This document shows positions 44,997 to 54,671 of a stretch of 64,000 nt of DNA, piece by piece (within the stretch, counting starts at the first letter, position 1; each line of letters begins with the position of its first letter). The stretch is from Veillonella intestinalis (GTDB lineage: Bacteria > Bacillota > Negativicutes > Veillonellales > Veillonellaceae). The position numbers and the translations under genes were made by a program. Below the pieces are notes generated by a model. That model saw only the letters and a list, made by a program, of their open reading frames with translations. It was not told where the DNA came from and searched no databases. The DNA lies in contig NZ_CALPDB010000001.1 in assembly GCF_943193155.1 (NCBI RefSeq), positions 372,001 through 436,000 on the forward strand, written 5' to 3'.

Positions 44997-46163
44997 TTAT
45001 TTTGTCATTAAAATCTCAATTGCCTTTTTAAGTTGCGTATCATCAGCTTCTGATGAAGCACCTTCAGGAAGGCTTACTTCTACATCTGGTTTAATACCAG
45101 TACCATCAATAACACGGTCATTTGGAGTATGATATTTGGCAATGGTAATTTTTATACCTTCATCACCTAACATACTTAATACAGTCTGAACTGTACCTTT
45201 ACCATAACTATTAGTACCTACAATGGTACCTACTTTTTCATCCTGCACCGCCCCTGCAATAATTTCAGAAGCACTAGCAGAACCTTGATTAATTAAAACA
45301 ACTAAAGGAATAGTTGGCATTAAGCCTTTTGAATCATAAGATTCTATACGACCAGACCGATCTTGAATCGTTACTATTGGTCCAGCCGGTAAAATATAGT
45401 CCGACACTTCTTGTGCCGTCGTTAATAATCCACCAGGATTATCACGCAAATCAAGGACAAGTTTAGTCATGCCCTTTTCTTTTAATTCATTATAAATGTT
45501 AGCAAAATCAGGACCTGTAGGTTCAGCAAACTGACTGATTCGGATATAGCCAATATGATTGTCTAACATCTTACCTTTTACTGTAGGAAGGCTAATTTGT
45601 TGTCTTGTAATCGTAAACTCTTTAATTTCATTATCACGCATTACACTTAGTACAACTTGGGTGCCTTCTTCACCACGAATCATTTTAGAGGCATCTTCCA
45701 TGGCTAAGGTACTGGTTTTAATCCCATCAATAGCCACTATGATATCCCCTGATTTAATACCCGCCGTTGCTGCTGGCTGACCTTCTATGGCCGTAGCCAC
45801 CTTCATAAGCCCTTCTTTATCTTGACCTAACACAATACCGACACCACTATAGCTGCCAGACGTTTGCATATAAATATCGTTAAAGGCTTTTTCATTTAAG
45901 AATTGGCTATGAGGCTCCCCTAAGGAGTCAACCATACCGGCCAGACTACCTTCAAACAAGGTCGTTTTAGCTACCGGCTCCATATAAAAATGACTGGCTA
46001 CAAAATAGGTAAAAAAGAATTTAATAGCCCCTGCTGGAGACCCTGAAATATACCAAAATACAAGCCACAAAAATACAAGACCAGCCACTGTAAATTTAAT
46101 GGCAAATTGGATACCAGACTTTAAAGAGCCTGGCAACCAACCTTTAAGAAAATTATTTTTCAT
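44997..46163 (-). CDS. ctpA: Carboxyl-terminal processing protease CtpA (S41)
   Basis: Membrane-anchored serine protease of 388 residues: one N-terminal membrane helix (about 22-42), a PDZ domain (about 100-170, with YSGVGIVLG and GDIIVAIDG) and the S41 catalytic domain. The nucleophile Ser is in NQGSASASEI and the base Lys in NSYGKGTVQ. Lies one base after the EnvC-type gene, linking a protease to peptidoglycan turnover during division. Confidence 0.95.
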   Translation of the reverse strand: MKNNFLKGWLPGSLKSGIQFAIKFTVAGLVFLWLVFWYISGSPAGAIKFFFTYFVASHFYMEPVAKTTLFEGSLAGMVDSLGEPHSQFLNEKAFNDIYMQTSGSYSGVGIVLGQDKEGLMKVATAIEGQPAATAGIKSGDIIVAIDGIKTSTLAMEDASKMIRGEEGTQVVLSVMRDNEIKEFTITRQQISLPTVKGKMLDNHIGYIRISQFAEPTGPDFANIYNELKEKGMTKLVLDLRDNPGGLLTTAQEVSDYILPAGPIVTIQDRSGRIESYDSKGLMPTIPLVVLINQGSASASEIIAGAVQDEKVGTIVGTNSYGKGTVQTVLSMLGDEGIKITIAKYHTPNDRVIDGTGIKPDVEVSLPEGASSEADDTQLKKAIEILMTK

Positions 46164-46164
46164 C

Positions 46165-47355
46165 TTATAAATACCCTTGAGGATCTACAGGATCACCATT
46201 AATACGTACTTCAAAATGTACATGAGGTCCTGTAGAGTTCCCTGTACTACCAGCATAGGCAATAACAGAACCTTTGCTTACTGTTTCGCCTTCGGATACA
46301 GCTAAATCTGAATTATGACCATATAAAGTAGACATACCATTACCATGATCAATAACTACAACATAACCATAACCATCCATCCACCCGGAGTATTCTACAT
46401 AACCACCATCAGCAGCATGTACTGGTGTCCCTTCATCAACACCTATATCCATGCCGGAATGAAGGATTTGACGACCGAAAATAGGATGCTCACGCCAACC
46501 AAAATCAGAAGTGATAACCCCTGATACAGGCCAACTTAATACACCAGATCCTTGTACATATGTATAGCCGCCACTGCTACCGCCACTACTTTGTGCAGCC
46601 GCGGCTGCCGCTGCGGCACGTTCTGCCGCTCGTTGCTGTAACATAGCTTTAATAGCATTTGAAGATGCTTGTAAATCGGCTTGCATCTGTTCTGCTACAG
46701 CTTTATCATTTTGTGCTTGGGCCAAAATAGCCGACTGTTCATCCTTTTTCTTCTGAATAACAGCCTGAGCTTCCCGTGCTTTATTTTCTAATTCAACAAC
46801 TTTAGCACGATCAGCCTCTAATTCAGCTTTACGCTGAGCAATTTCTTCTCGCTCAGTTTTAATACTGCTAATTAATTTAATATCAGCATCAATAATGCGT
46901 TTAAGCATTTCTAAACGATTGGCAAAATCACTAAAATCCTTAGCACCAATAATAACTTCTAAATAGCTAAGACGCCCATTGATATAAATATCACGAACGC
47001 GTTTATTAAAAACTCCTTCACGAGTAGCTAAACGAGCTTGTGCTTCTGCTAATAGTTTTTCATTTTTTACAATTTCATTTTCTACAGCCATGCGCTGCTG
47101 TTCGTAATTTTTTAAATTCGCTGTTGCCTCATCTAATTCCACCTGAATCTGATGTAATTGTTCAGATACATTGATAATAGTAATCTCTGCATTGGCTTTC
47201 TTGTTACTTGCTTCTTCCATTTGCTGTTGAATGCCACTTAGCTGATTAGTTAAATCTTCATCTTCCGCTCTCATAGTGCCAAACGGAATTGAGGCTAATA
47301 CAGTAGTACTTAAAAGAACGGCTGCTACACGCATGGATAATTTATTATTTGCCAT
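46165..47355 (-). CDS. EnvC-type coiled-coil protein with LytM/M23 peptidase domain
   Basis: Exported protein (signal peptide about 1-30) with a long coiled coil (about 35-255), a Gly/Ser linker, and a C-terminal M23 domain (about 275-396). The M23 metal residues look complete: HSGMD (HxxxD) and HVHFE (HxH), plus YGHN. E. coli EnvC has lost these and only activates amidases, so this protein may be an active endopeptidase. It follows ftsE-ftsX directly, and FtsEX is known to drive such coiled-coil hydrolase partners. Confidence 0.92.
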   Translation of the reverse strand: MANNKLSMRVAAVLLSTTVLASIPFGTMRAEDEDLTNQLSGIQQQMEEASNKKANAEITIINVSEQLHQIQVELDEATANLKNYEQQRMAVENEIVKNEKLLAEAQARLATREGVFNKRVRDIYINGRLSYLEVIIGAKDFSDFANRLEMLKRIIDADIKLISSIKTEREEIAQRKAELEADRAKVVELENKAREAQAVIQKKKDEQSAILAQAQNDKAVAEQMQADLQASSNAIKAMLQQRAAERAAAAAAAAQSSGGSSGGYTYVQGSGVLSWPVSGVITSDFGWREHPIFGRQILHSGMDIGVDEGTPVHAADGGYVEYSGWMDGYGYVVVIDHGNGMSTLYGHNSDLAVSEGETVSKGSVIAYAGSTGNSTGPHVHFEVRINGDPVDPQGYL

Positions 47356-47370
47356 ACATACCCTTCTTTA

Positions 47371-48258
47371 CTATACTTTCATATATTGTTTCAACGAAAT
47401 AGTAGAACCAATAGCCCCTACTAAGACACCAACGCCCAATAGAATAGCACTTAAATCATAGAAGAATGGCAACATAGGCACTAATGGTAAAAAGGCTAAG
47501 GAATTTTCTACTTCCACCGTAATGAAATGATAGAACTCCCATACACAAGCGGTAGCGATTGCACCACCAATAAACCCTAAGAGCATACCTTCAATAAGAA
47601 ATGGCCAACGAATAAACCAGTTAGTAGCCCCTACATATTTCATAATGCCAATTTCTTTACGACGAGCGAACACTGTTAAGCGAATCGTATTGGAAATAAT
47701 AAACAAAGTAGCACCGGCCAAGAAGGCAATTAAAGCAATGCCACCAATGCGAATAATTTGGGTCATTTTGAAAATTTGTTCAATAATATCCTGACCATAA
47801 TGTGCACTTTCAACTTCTGGGAAAGTAGACACTAATTTTGCTGTATTTTTTACTTCTTCTGGATCTTCGAAAGTAAGTACATATGCCGATGGCAATGGAT
47901 TGTTACCATCTAACGCTTCTACTAAACCTTGTTGATCTCCTAAGCGCTCTTTAAAGCGTTTCATAGCTTCATCTTTATTGACAAATTCAATATTTTTAAC
48001 TTTTGGTAAGGCTTTTAACTTTTTACCAACTTCCATAACTTGATTAGTAGTCAAACCGTCTTTCATATAAATACTGATTTCAACTTGACTTTCTAAATTA
48101 GATGCTAGGTTGTTTAAATTTACTACACCGCATGTAAAAACACCTAGGATAAAAAGCGATAAAGCCACTGTTGATATGGACGCTAATGTCATTAGACCAT
48201 TGCGGGTCATAGACTTAAGCGCTTCTTTCACAAAGTATCTAAACGTTCTAAGCTTCAT
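47371..48258 (-). CDS. ftsX: Cell division protein FtsX
   Basis: Transmembrane partner of FtsE that passes ATP-driven change to periplasmic peptidoglycan hydrolases. Four membrane helices are visible: one near residue 22-45, and three in the last third (starting [15 protein letters not shown]). Between helices 1 and 2 lies the extracytoplasmic loop. The start MKLRTFRYF (ATG 48256-48258) overlaps ftsE by 11 bases; GAGGTG precedes it. Confidence 0.95.
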   Translation of the reverse strand: MKLRTFRYFVKEALKSMTRNGLMTLASISTVALSLFILGVFTCGVVNLNNLASNLESQVEISIYMKDGLTTNQVMEVGKKLKALPKVKNIEFVNKDEAMKRFKERLGDQQGLVEALDGNNPLPSAYVLTFEDPEEVKNTAKLVSTFPEVESAHYGQDIIEQIFKMTQIIRIGGIALIAFLAGATLFIISNTIRLTVFARRKEIGIMKYVGATNWFIRWPFLIEGMLLGFIGGAIATACVWEFYHFITVEVENSLAFLPLVPMLPFFYDLSAILLGVGVLVGAIGSTISLKQYMKV

Positions 48259-48934
48259 TGAATTCAGCACCTCGCATTCTATCACTCGTCACGCGGCCAT
48301 CTTCCAATGCAATAACCCGCTTATTCAAATACTTAACCATTTCCATATCATGCGTTACCATAACAATAGTTGTACCTGAATTATTAATTGTCTTAAATAA
48401 TTCTACAATTCCCTTACTTGTTGCAGGGTCTAAGTTACCAGTTGGTTCGTCAGCAATCAATACTAATGGCTTATTAACAATAGCTCGCGCAATAGCTACG
48501 CGTTGTTGTTCACCACCACTTAGGTCTTGTGGTAAATCATTCGCCTTATGACTAAGCCCAACCATCTCAAGAACTGAAGCTACACGTTCTTTAATAACTT
48601 TTGGTTTTTCTTCAATAACTTCAAGCGCAAAGGCAATATTTTCAGATACCGTTTTATTCGGTAACAAACGGAAATCTTGGAATACAATGCCTAAGCGACG
48701 ACGTAAATAGGGAATTTTACGTTTTTTCAAATGAGAAACTTCCATGTCATTTACGACAACCGTTCCTGAATCAGGCACTACTTCATGTGACAATAGTTTA
48801 ATAAATGTGGATTTCCCAGCACCACTAGGCCCACAAATGAGTACAAACTCACCCTTCTCAATGTGTATAGATACGTCATCCAAAGCTAATGATCCATTGT
48901 CGTACACTTTGTTGACATGGTTAAATTCAATCAT
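48248..48934 (-). CDS. ftsE: Cell division ATP-binding protein FtsE
   Basis: ABC ATPase of the FtsEX complex, 228 residues. Walker [10 protein letters not shown], signature [14 protein letters not shown] and Walker [14 protein letters not shown] are complete. Gene order transketolase-ftsE-ftsX-envC-ctpA suggests one transcript with the promoter before the transketolase. Confidence 0.97.
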   Translation of the reverse strand: MIEFNHVNKVYDNGSLALDDVSIHIEKGEFVLICGPSGAGKSTFIKLLSHEVVPDSGTVVVNDMEVSHLKKRKIPYLRRRLGIVFQDFRLLPNKTVSENIAFALEVIEEKPKVIKERVASVLEMVGLSHKANDLPQDLSGGEQQRVAIARAIVNKPLVLIADEPTGNLDPATSKGIVELFKTINNSGTTIVMVTHDMEMVKYLNKRVIALEDGRVTSDRMRGAEFNEA

Positions 48935-48949
48935 TGATAACTTCCTTTA

Positions 48950-49882
48950 CTATTTTCGTTCAATTGCAGTCTTAACAGCTTCCATAATATGTTCTGCTGT
49001 TAGGCCATATTTTGCCATTAATTCTTTAGGCGTACCAGATTCACCAAAAGTATCTTTTGTACCTACGCGAATTACTGGCACAGGCGCTAATTCAGTAACT
49101 ACTTCAGCTACAGCAGCACCTAAACCACCAAGAATATTATGCTCTTCTGCCGTTACAATAGCGCCTGTTTCTTTAGCCGCTTTAACAATAGCGTCAGCAT
49201 CAATCGGCTTAATAGACGCCATATTTAATACACGAGCTTTTACACCAGTATCAGCTAATTGTTTTGCTGCTTGTACTGCAGGACCTACTAAAGCACCACA
49301 GGCAATAATAGTAACATCAGTACCAGATACTAATTCTACCGCTTTACCTGGAGTAAACGTATAACCTTCAGGAGTTACATCATCCACACCAGCACGACCT
49401 AATCGAACATATACAGGTCCTTCATAATCAGCAGCCCATTTTACAACAGCGGTAGTTTCAGCTTCATCAGCAGGCACAACAACTGTTAGATTAGGAATAG
49501 CACGCATACAAGCAATATCTTCTAAACTTTGATGCGTAGCACCATCTTCACCTACAGTAATCCCTGCATGAGTAGCACAAATTTTTACATTTAATTTAGG
49601 ATAGCATACAGCATTACGCACCTGTTCAAAAGCACGACCTGTAGCAAACATGGAGAAAGAAGATACAAATGGAATTTTACCAGTTGCTGCTAAACCAGCA
49701 CCAACACTAATTAAATTCTGTTCTGCAATCCCTACGTTAAAGAAACGATCAGGATATGCTTTTTTAAAATTATCAGTCTTTGTAGATTTAGATAAATCCG
49801 CATCTAATACGACTACGTTTTCATGTGTAGCCCCTACTGCTACTAAGGCATTACCATATGCTTCACGAGTTGCTTTTCCCAT
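48950..49882 (-). CDS. Transketolase, C-terminal subunit
   Basis: Pyrimidine-binding and C-terminal half of a split transketolase (310 residues). Family segments include RFFNVGIAEQNLISVGAGLA, the pyrimidine-domain Glu in GIAEQN, and AEEHNILGGLGAAVAE. It starts one base after the N-terminal subunit stops. Two-gene transketolases are common in Firmicutes and Archaea. Confidence 0.94.
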   Translation of the reverse strand: MGKATREAYGNALVAVGATHENVVVLDADLSKSTKTDNFKKAYPDRFFNVGIAEQNLISVGAGLAATGKIPFVSSFSMFATGRAFEQVRNAVCYPKLNVKICATHAGITVGEDGATHQSLEDIACMRAIPNLTVVVPADEAETTAVVKWAADYEGPVYVRLGRAGVDDVTPEGYTFTPGKAVELVSGTDVTIIACGALVGPAVQAAKQLADTGVKARVLNMASIKPIDADAIVKAAKETGAIVTAEEHNILGGLGAAVAEVVTELAPVPVIRVGTKDTFGESGTPKELMAKYGLTAEHIMEAVKTAIERK

Positions 49883-49883
49883 C

Positions 49884-50717
49884 TTATACCTCCAAAAGTT
49901 CGGCTACAAATTTTTCACATTCTTCAGCGGATGGTGCTTTACCATGCCAACCAGCTTGGCCTTCCATCTCTTTAACACCTTTACCTTTAACTGTATTCAT
50001 TACGACTACAGTAGGTTTATCCGTGCAAGTCTTAGCAGCTTCAATGGCATTGTGAAGTTCATCTAAATTATGACCATCTACTTCAATTACATTCCAATTA
50101 AACGCTTCAAATTTTGAACCGATTGGCAATGGAGACATAACTTCACGAATATCACCATCAATTTGAAGTCCGTTAAAATCAACGAAAGCTGTTAAATTAT
50201 TTAATTTGTAATGACCGGCAAACATAGCGGCTTCCCATACTTGCCCTTCTTCCAATTCACCATCACCAAGTACAGCATATACTCGATAATCTTTTTTGTC
50301 GATTCGACCAGCTAATGCCATACCACAGGCAGCACTAATGCCTTGGCCCAAAGAGCCAGTGGACATGTCAACGCCCGGGGTGTGTTTCATATCAGGATGA
50401 CCTTGCAAAATGCAATCTATCTTACGTAAATTGGTAAGCTCATCTTTAGAGAAAAAGCCTTTCTCTGCCAAGGTAGCATATAATGCTGGTGCCGCATGCC
50501 CTTTAGACAATACAAAACGGTCACGATTAGGATCTTTTGGGTCCTCTGGATTTACATTCATTTCTACAAAATACAACAGCGACATAAGGTCTGTAATCGA
50601 TAAAGAACCACCTGGATGCCCTGATTTTGCAGCGGTTACAGCTTTTAAAATACTTACGCGAATCGCTGTCGCTTTTTCCTGAACTAAAGAAGTTTGTTCA
50701 GCTGTTAATGTTGTCAT
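49884..50717 (-). CDS. Transketolase, N-terminal (thiamine diphosphate-binding) subunit
   Basis: Binds the diphosphate of the cofactor. AKSGHPGGSLSITDL, and the GDGELEEGQ...N motif that binds Mg and diphosphate, are in place; 277 residues. With its partner it moves two-carbon units in the pentose phosphate pathway. A GGAGGG site precedes the ATG. The 113 bases upstream contain TATAAT near 50756-50761 as a possible -10 box, but no clear -35. Confidence 0.94.
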   Translation of the reverse strand: MTTLTAEQTSLVQEKATAIRVSILKAVTAAKSGHPGGSLSITDLMSLLYFVEMNVNPEDPKDPNRDRFVLSKGHAAPALYATLAEKGFFSKDELTNLRKIDCILQGHPDMKHTPGVDMSTGSLGQGISAACGMALAGRIDKKDYRVYAVLGDGELEEGQVWEAAMFAGHYKLNNLTAFVDFNGLQIDGDIREVMSPLPIGSKFEAFNWNVIEVDGHNLDELHNAIEAAKTCTDKPTVVVMNTVKGKGVKEMEGQAGWHGKAPSAEECEKFVAELLEV

Positions 50718-50830
50718 AAAGACCCTCCATTCCTAGTTGGAAAATAAGTAAACAGATTATATAAAATCGTATACAAAAAAAGATAGGAATCAATTCTTAT
50801 TCTACCCCTTTATCTTAGTAAAATCTAGTT

Positions 50831-51919
50831 TTACGAATCTAAGAGGGATAAAGCAATGTGAGCATTTTTAAGAGATTCTTCCCTTAATTTAATAATTCGT
50901 TGCACTACCTGCTGTTGCAACGCTGTATTTTCTAAGAAATTAGCTGTTGCTTCATAAATAGTATCAGCCCTAATTTCATCAAGAGTACCTACTGGCGCTT
51001 GACCAATCATATGCAAGAAATTAGTAATTTTAGGGTCATAGGAAATACCTACTACCGGCTTTTCCATGAGAGAAGCAAATACTAAAGCATGCAAGCGCAC
51101 CCCTATCAATACATCCATACAGCCTTCAAGGGAAAGGAGCTCTGTCGTATTATACATACGCTCTAATACAACTGGTTCACTTTTCATAAGGGCTTTAATC
51201 GCCAATGCCTCTTTAGTATCAGCAGGATGTTGCATTGGAATGAACACAACTTGCGCCCCTAATTCATCATGAAGCTGATCAAGGGCTTGCGCCAATTCAC
51301 TGCGATATGCAGTGGATTGTTTCCAATTACGCACTGATACACCTACACGATAACGGACTCCCGATAATTGATACGGTTTCAATAGGCGTTTACCAATAGT
51401 TAAATCGACAGGATGCATAGCTAATACTGCATCAGCAGTAACTTCAATAGGAACTTGCGTAACTCCCATATCAAGTAACTCAGCTTTTGACCGCTCGTCA
51501 CGAACTGTAATCATAGTTACTTTATTTAATACTTGACCTACAATACGACGAGCTCGTTTACGCCGTAAAGGTCCAATACCTTGGGCATATAACATTACGC
51601 GCTTCCCAAAAGTAGTTGCTAACGTAATGATACTTAAATAATAGTATAAACTCCGCTTACTAGTTACATCTTGTAGCAGACTACCGCCACCACTGATGAG
51701 TAAATCACAACGACCAATGGCATTTAATATACCAAACATATCAAAGCGACCTACTGCTTTAACGCCATGATTAGCTGCTGTTTGTTTAGGATTCCCTGAA
51801 ATAACCGTAATATCAGCATCAGGCACTACTTCTAAAATAGCTTCTAGAATAGCAGCTAACATAGCTTCATCACCGGCATTACCAAAGCCATAATACCCAG
51901 AAATGACAAGTCTAGTCAT
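50831..51919 (-). CDS. csaB: Polysaccharide pyruvyl transferase CsaB
   Basis: Belongs to the family that adds ketal-pyruvate to cell-wall polysaccharide, creating the anchor for SLH-domain proteins. The N-terminus VISGYYGFGNAGDEAMLAAI and the later GVRLHALVFASLMEKPVVGISYDPK are typical. Start set at MTRLVISGYYG (ATG 51917-51919) behind GGAGGTG; it overlaps the DUF5693 gene by 8 bases. A nearby membrane protein of unknown function may act with it. Confidence 0.92.
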   Translation of the reverse strand: MTRLVISGYYGFGNAGDEAMLAAILEAILEVVPDADITVISGNPKQTAANHGVKAVGRFDMFGILNAIGRCDLLISGGGSLLQDVTSKRSLYYYLSIITLATTFGKRVMLYAQGIGPLRRKRARRIVGQVLNKVTMITVRDERSKAELLDMGVTQVPIEVTADAVLAMHPVDLTIGKRLLKPYQLSGVRYRVGVSVRNWKQSTAYRSELAQALDQLHDELGAQVVFIPMQHPADTKEALAIKALMKSEPVVLERMYNTTELLSLEGCMDVLIGVRLHALVFASLMEKPVVGISYDPKITNFLHMIGQAPVGTLDEIRADTIYEATANFLENTALQQQVVQRIIKLREESLKNAHIALSLLDS

Positions 51920-53954
51920 TAGACACCTCCCCACGACGGGCCCAGGCAATAGTATATGCTAAAAAGCGGAATACTAAAATAGCAACTACCCCAGCAACAA
52001 CACCTATAAATAAGCCATCATAACCTCGTGCGATTGACATTAACACAGGTGTTCGCAAATGACAGAAGGTTTCCACCATTGAACCAATACCAATAACACC
52101 TGCTATGGTGCAAAGGAAATGGAATACCATAGGCCAACGGCGCAATACCGCAAAAGATGCTAACATAAGTGCCGGATGACCAATCAAAAATTCTTTTTCA
52201 CGTGGACGCGCATATAATGTGTTTTCTAAGAAACGACGCAAGGCAATTTCAAAACTAGGTACTGGTACACCTGCTGTATGACCACTACGACCAACAAATA
52301 TCCAGCCTACAATTCCCAAGAACGCAAACACAATAATCATGTATAGTTTCACATCTAGCGTGAGGAAAGAACGCAAAAAACTACGACATTCAAGCCAAGA
52401 ATCAACTGTGCGACCTTGCCATAATGGAAAACGTTGTAAATAAGCAATTGCTGTTAAAATAATTGGTGCAACAAACACTAATTTTACGCCACGGAATAAA
52501 GAAAATTCCATAAAGAACCGTGTGTTGCCAAGCATAGCAGCAATTAATATGCCCCCTATAGCAGCTATAATAGCAGCCCCTACCAAATAAACAGCAGCTT
52601 CCAAAGTAGCTCGCCATGAACCTACCATAGGGCCTTCAGCACGACGTACCCAACAATCCATAATCAATATAATAGCAACTACAGGCGCACAAATCGCTGC
52701 ACTTAAGGCCCAAATTTGAGTAATTAAAGTGCCCCCAGTTACAGCATATAAAACGACTGTAATAAGCAATAAAGTAAAGTTAACTACTAACTGACTATAC
52801 TTACGCATTGGGTAGAATAAATTCAGCATAAACGTGAACAAAGCCACAGAACCTGCCATCGTTAATACTACTGCCAATGGGCTTGGCATATAGGCAGGAT
52901 AAATAGAAGCACGCCCAAAAGTAAAACCTCGATTCGTTAATTTCTCTTTTAACGAATTCATATAAGTTATACTAGTTGCTAACGCTGTTTTGTTATCGCT
53001 ACCTTCTTCATAGATTGGCAATAGATTAAAGCGTATATTTCGTTCAATATCACTGATAAAGAAACGCTGCGATACTTCTTCAGGACTTAATTTTTTAAGT
53101 TCTTCTTTTGAAATCGTATATAAACGTCCAATACTGTAGTTATCGGCTACAGCTAAGTCATTATTAAAACCGACTTGATTTTCATACTGTAGTTGATTTA
53201 CGGCCTCTATACCAACAACAGGAATTCTTAAATTATGTAAATATTCATTAGTAAGACCTATAAACTCAGGATATCCTAAGGCTTCTTTGCCTACAAAAAC
53301 CATGCCAGTTACATTGGGGATACCATCAATACGACTAAATACATGATCTACATTATCCCGCGTTACATGCTTAAAATTAGTTGGTCTCACAATAACGTTA
53401 AAGCCTAAATTACTAACCTCTTGAGCTTGTAAGCGTGAAATGCTTAATTTCATATCCATAAGGGCTTCAAACGGTTGTGCTAACGCGATGACGGGCCCCC
53501 GATTAGAGTATAAAATAGTTACTTTATCTTTACCTAGTCGTTGCACTAAATCATCTTGAATTTCTTTGAAATACCCTTCTTTACCATGAGCAGCTACTAA
53601 ATATGTATATCCAGCAGTGGGTTGTGTACCATAAAACTGAAGTGCATTAGCGTCTAACCCTTGATATACAATAATTTCTCCAGCATCACGGGCCTTCTCT
53701 AGAGTGCGATCATAAATAGCCATAGCCGTTACGCCCGCTTCTTTTAAGGCTTGCAAGGCCTCAGCTGTACTGCGTTTCTCAAAGGAAGCCGCTCGTAGCG
53801 CTGCATCATAATCAACAATGTTTTCTACCTGATGCTGAGCTGATTCAATTTGATGCCGTTGCTGCACTAAATACAAACCAGCCAGTAAGCCAATAATAAT
53901 AATGGCTATAAGTATTAACGAATGTTTTCTTTTCTTTCTAATAGCTTCCTTCAC
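51912..53954 (-). CDS. DUF5693 family multi-span membrane protein
   Basis: Function unknown. 680 residues: an N-terminal membrane helix (about 11-31), a large probably extracytoplasmic domain (about 35-355), and a C-terminal half with about eight to ten membrane helices. The protein begins with GTG (53952-53954) after AAAGGTG. It overlaps csaB by 8 bases, so the two are translationally coupled; a role in export or modification of the pyruvylated polymer is a reasonable guess but not shown by any motif. Confidence 0.85.
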   Translation of the reverse strand: MKEAIRKKRKHSLILIAIIIIGLLAGLYLVQQRHQIESAQHQVENIVDYDAALRAASFEKRSTAEALQALKEAGVTAMAIYDRTLEKARDAGEIIVYQGLDANALQFYGTQPTAGYTYLVAAHGKEGYFKEIQDDLVQRLGKDKVTILYSNRGPVIALAQPFEALMDMKLSISRLQAQEVSNLGFNVIVRPTNFKHVTRDNVDHVFSRIDGIPNVTGMVFVGKEALGYPEFIGLTNEYLHNLRIPVVGIEAVNQLQYENQVGFNNDLAVADNYSIGRLYTISKEELKKLSPEEVSQRFFISDIERNIRFNLLPIYEEGSDNKTALATSITYMNSLKEKLTNRGFTFGRASIYPAYMPSPLAVVLTMAGSVALFTFMLNLFYPMRKYSQLVVNFTLLLITVVLYAVTGGTLITQIWALSAAICAPVVAIILIMDCWVRRAEGPMVGSWRATLEAAVYLVGAAIIAAIGGILIAAMLGNTRFFMEFSLFRGVKLVFVAPIILTAIAYLQRFPLWQGRTVDSWLECRSFLRSFLTLDVKLYMIIVFAFLGIVGWIFVGRSGHTAGVPVPSFEIALRRFLENTLYARPREKEFLIGHPALMLASFAVLRRWPMVFHFLCTIAGVIGIGSMVETFCHLRTPVLMSIARGYDGLFIGVVAGVVAILVFRFLAYTIAWARRGEVSND

Positions 53955-53967
53955 AATAACACCTTTC

Positions 53968-54657
53968 TTACTTTGCTATAGGGTTCACAAATAAATGAAT
54001 TTCATCATTCATTGTTTCAATGCGATCCGCTTTTACAGGAATTGGGAATTCTGCAAAATCATAAATAGTAATTGGTTTTAATACAGAGGCATTTAAACCG
54101 CCAATACCAGCACCATTGATTTCAAATCGCTGTGGTGAAAATACAAGAGCATTATTTTTAATTTCTAATAAGCCTTTAATATTAGCTGTCCCTTTAACAA
54201 AACCCATGTCAACGGACCCAATAACTTCGATACCGTTAGAATTGATTACTACATCTTTAATGGATAAACCTTTAACTGATTGCTCCATAAAATTCTGCAA
54301 ATCACTGGCTGTTACCGTTCCTTCAATCTCCCCATTCCCTAATTGATTAATCTCCATAGTTTGATTCATCAACAAAGCAATTGGATTGAACTCTAAATTG
54401 GTTACATCCATATGAATATCAGCAAAATTTAAGTGGCCTAACTTAACATTTTCTAACACACCACGCATAGTATCAACATGGCCACCTAGCATTGTAATTG
54501 CTGGTGACGATTCAATGCGTAAAGCAATCGTTTCTGGATTTAATTTATTACTAATTTCACGCTCTAATTGTTTAGCCACAAAACTAGGTAAGAAAAATTG
54601 AGCCGCTACAACAAGAGCTACTATAACAACAACAATGAAAGCGATAAACTTTTTCAT
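53968..54657 (-). CDS. DUF2993 (LmeA-like) lipid-binding-type exported protein
   Basis: 229 residues with an N-terminal membrane/signal helix (about 3-23), then a beta-rich domain resembling DUF2993, a family including mycobacterial LmeA (phospholipid binding, mannan lengthening) and distantly related to TULIP-type lipid carriers. No catalytic residues are evident. It lies 14 bases after prfB and 13 before DUF5693. The assignment rests on general pattern (repeated small beta-strands, NGIEVIGSVDMGFVKGTANI), so moderate certainty. Confidence 0.75.
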   Translation of the reverse strand: MKKFIAFIVVVIVALVVAAQFFLPSFVAKQLEREISNKLNPETIALRIESSPAITMLGGHVDTMRGVLENVKLGHLNFADIHMDVTNLEFNPIALLMNQTMEINQLGNGEIEGTVTASDLQNFMEQSVKGLSIKDVVINSNGIEVIGSVDMGFVKGTANIKGLLEIKNNALVFSPQRFEINGAGIGGLNASVLKPITIYDFAEFPIPVKADRIETMNDEIHLFVNPIAK

Positions 54658-54671
54658 AAGTCTAAACTCTC

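Noticed and set aside
48744-49364. Plus-strand open frame of 206 codons
   Set aside because: It is antisense to ftsE and the transketolase C-subunit, is rich in Ser/Thr/Ala as mirror frames are, has no ribosome site, and resembles no family.
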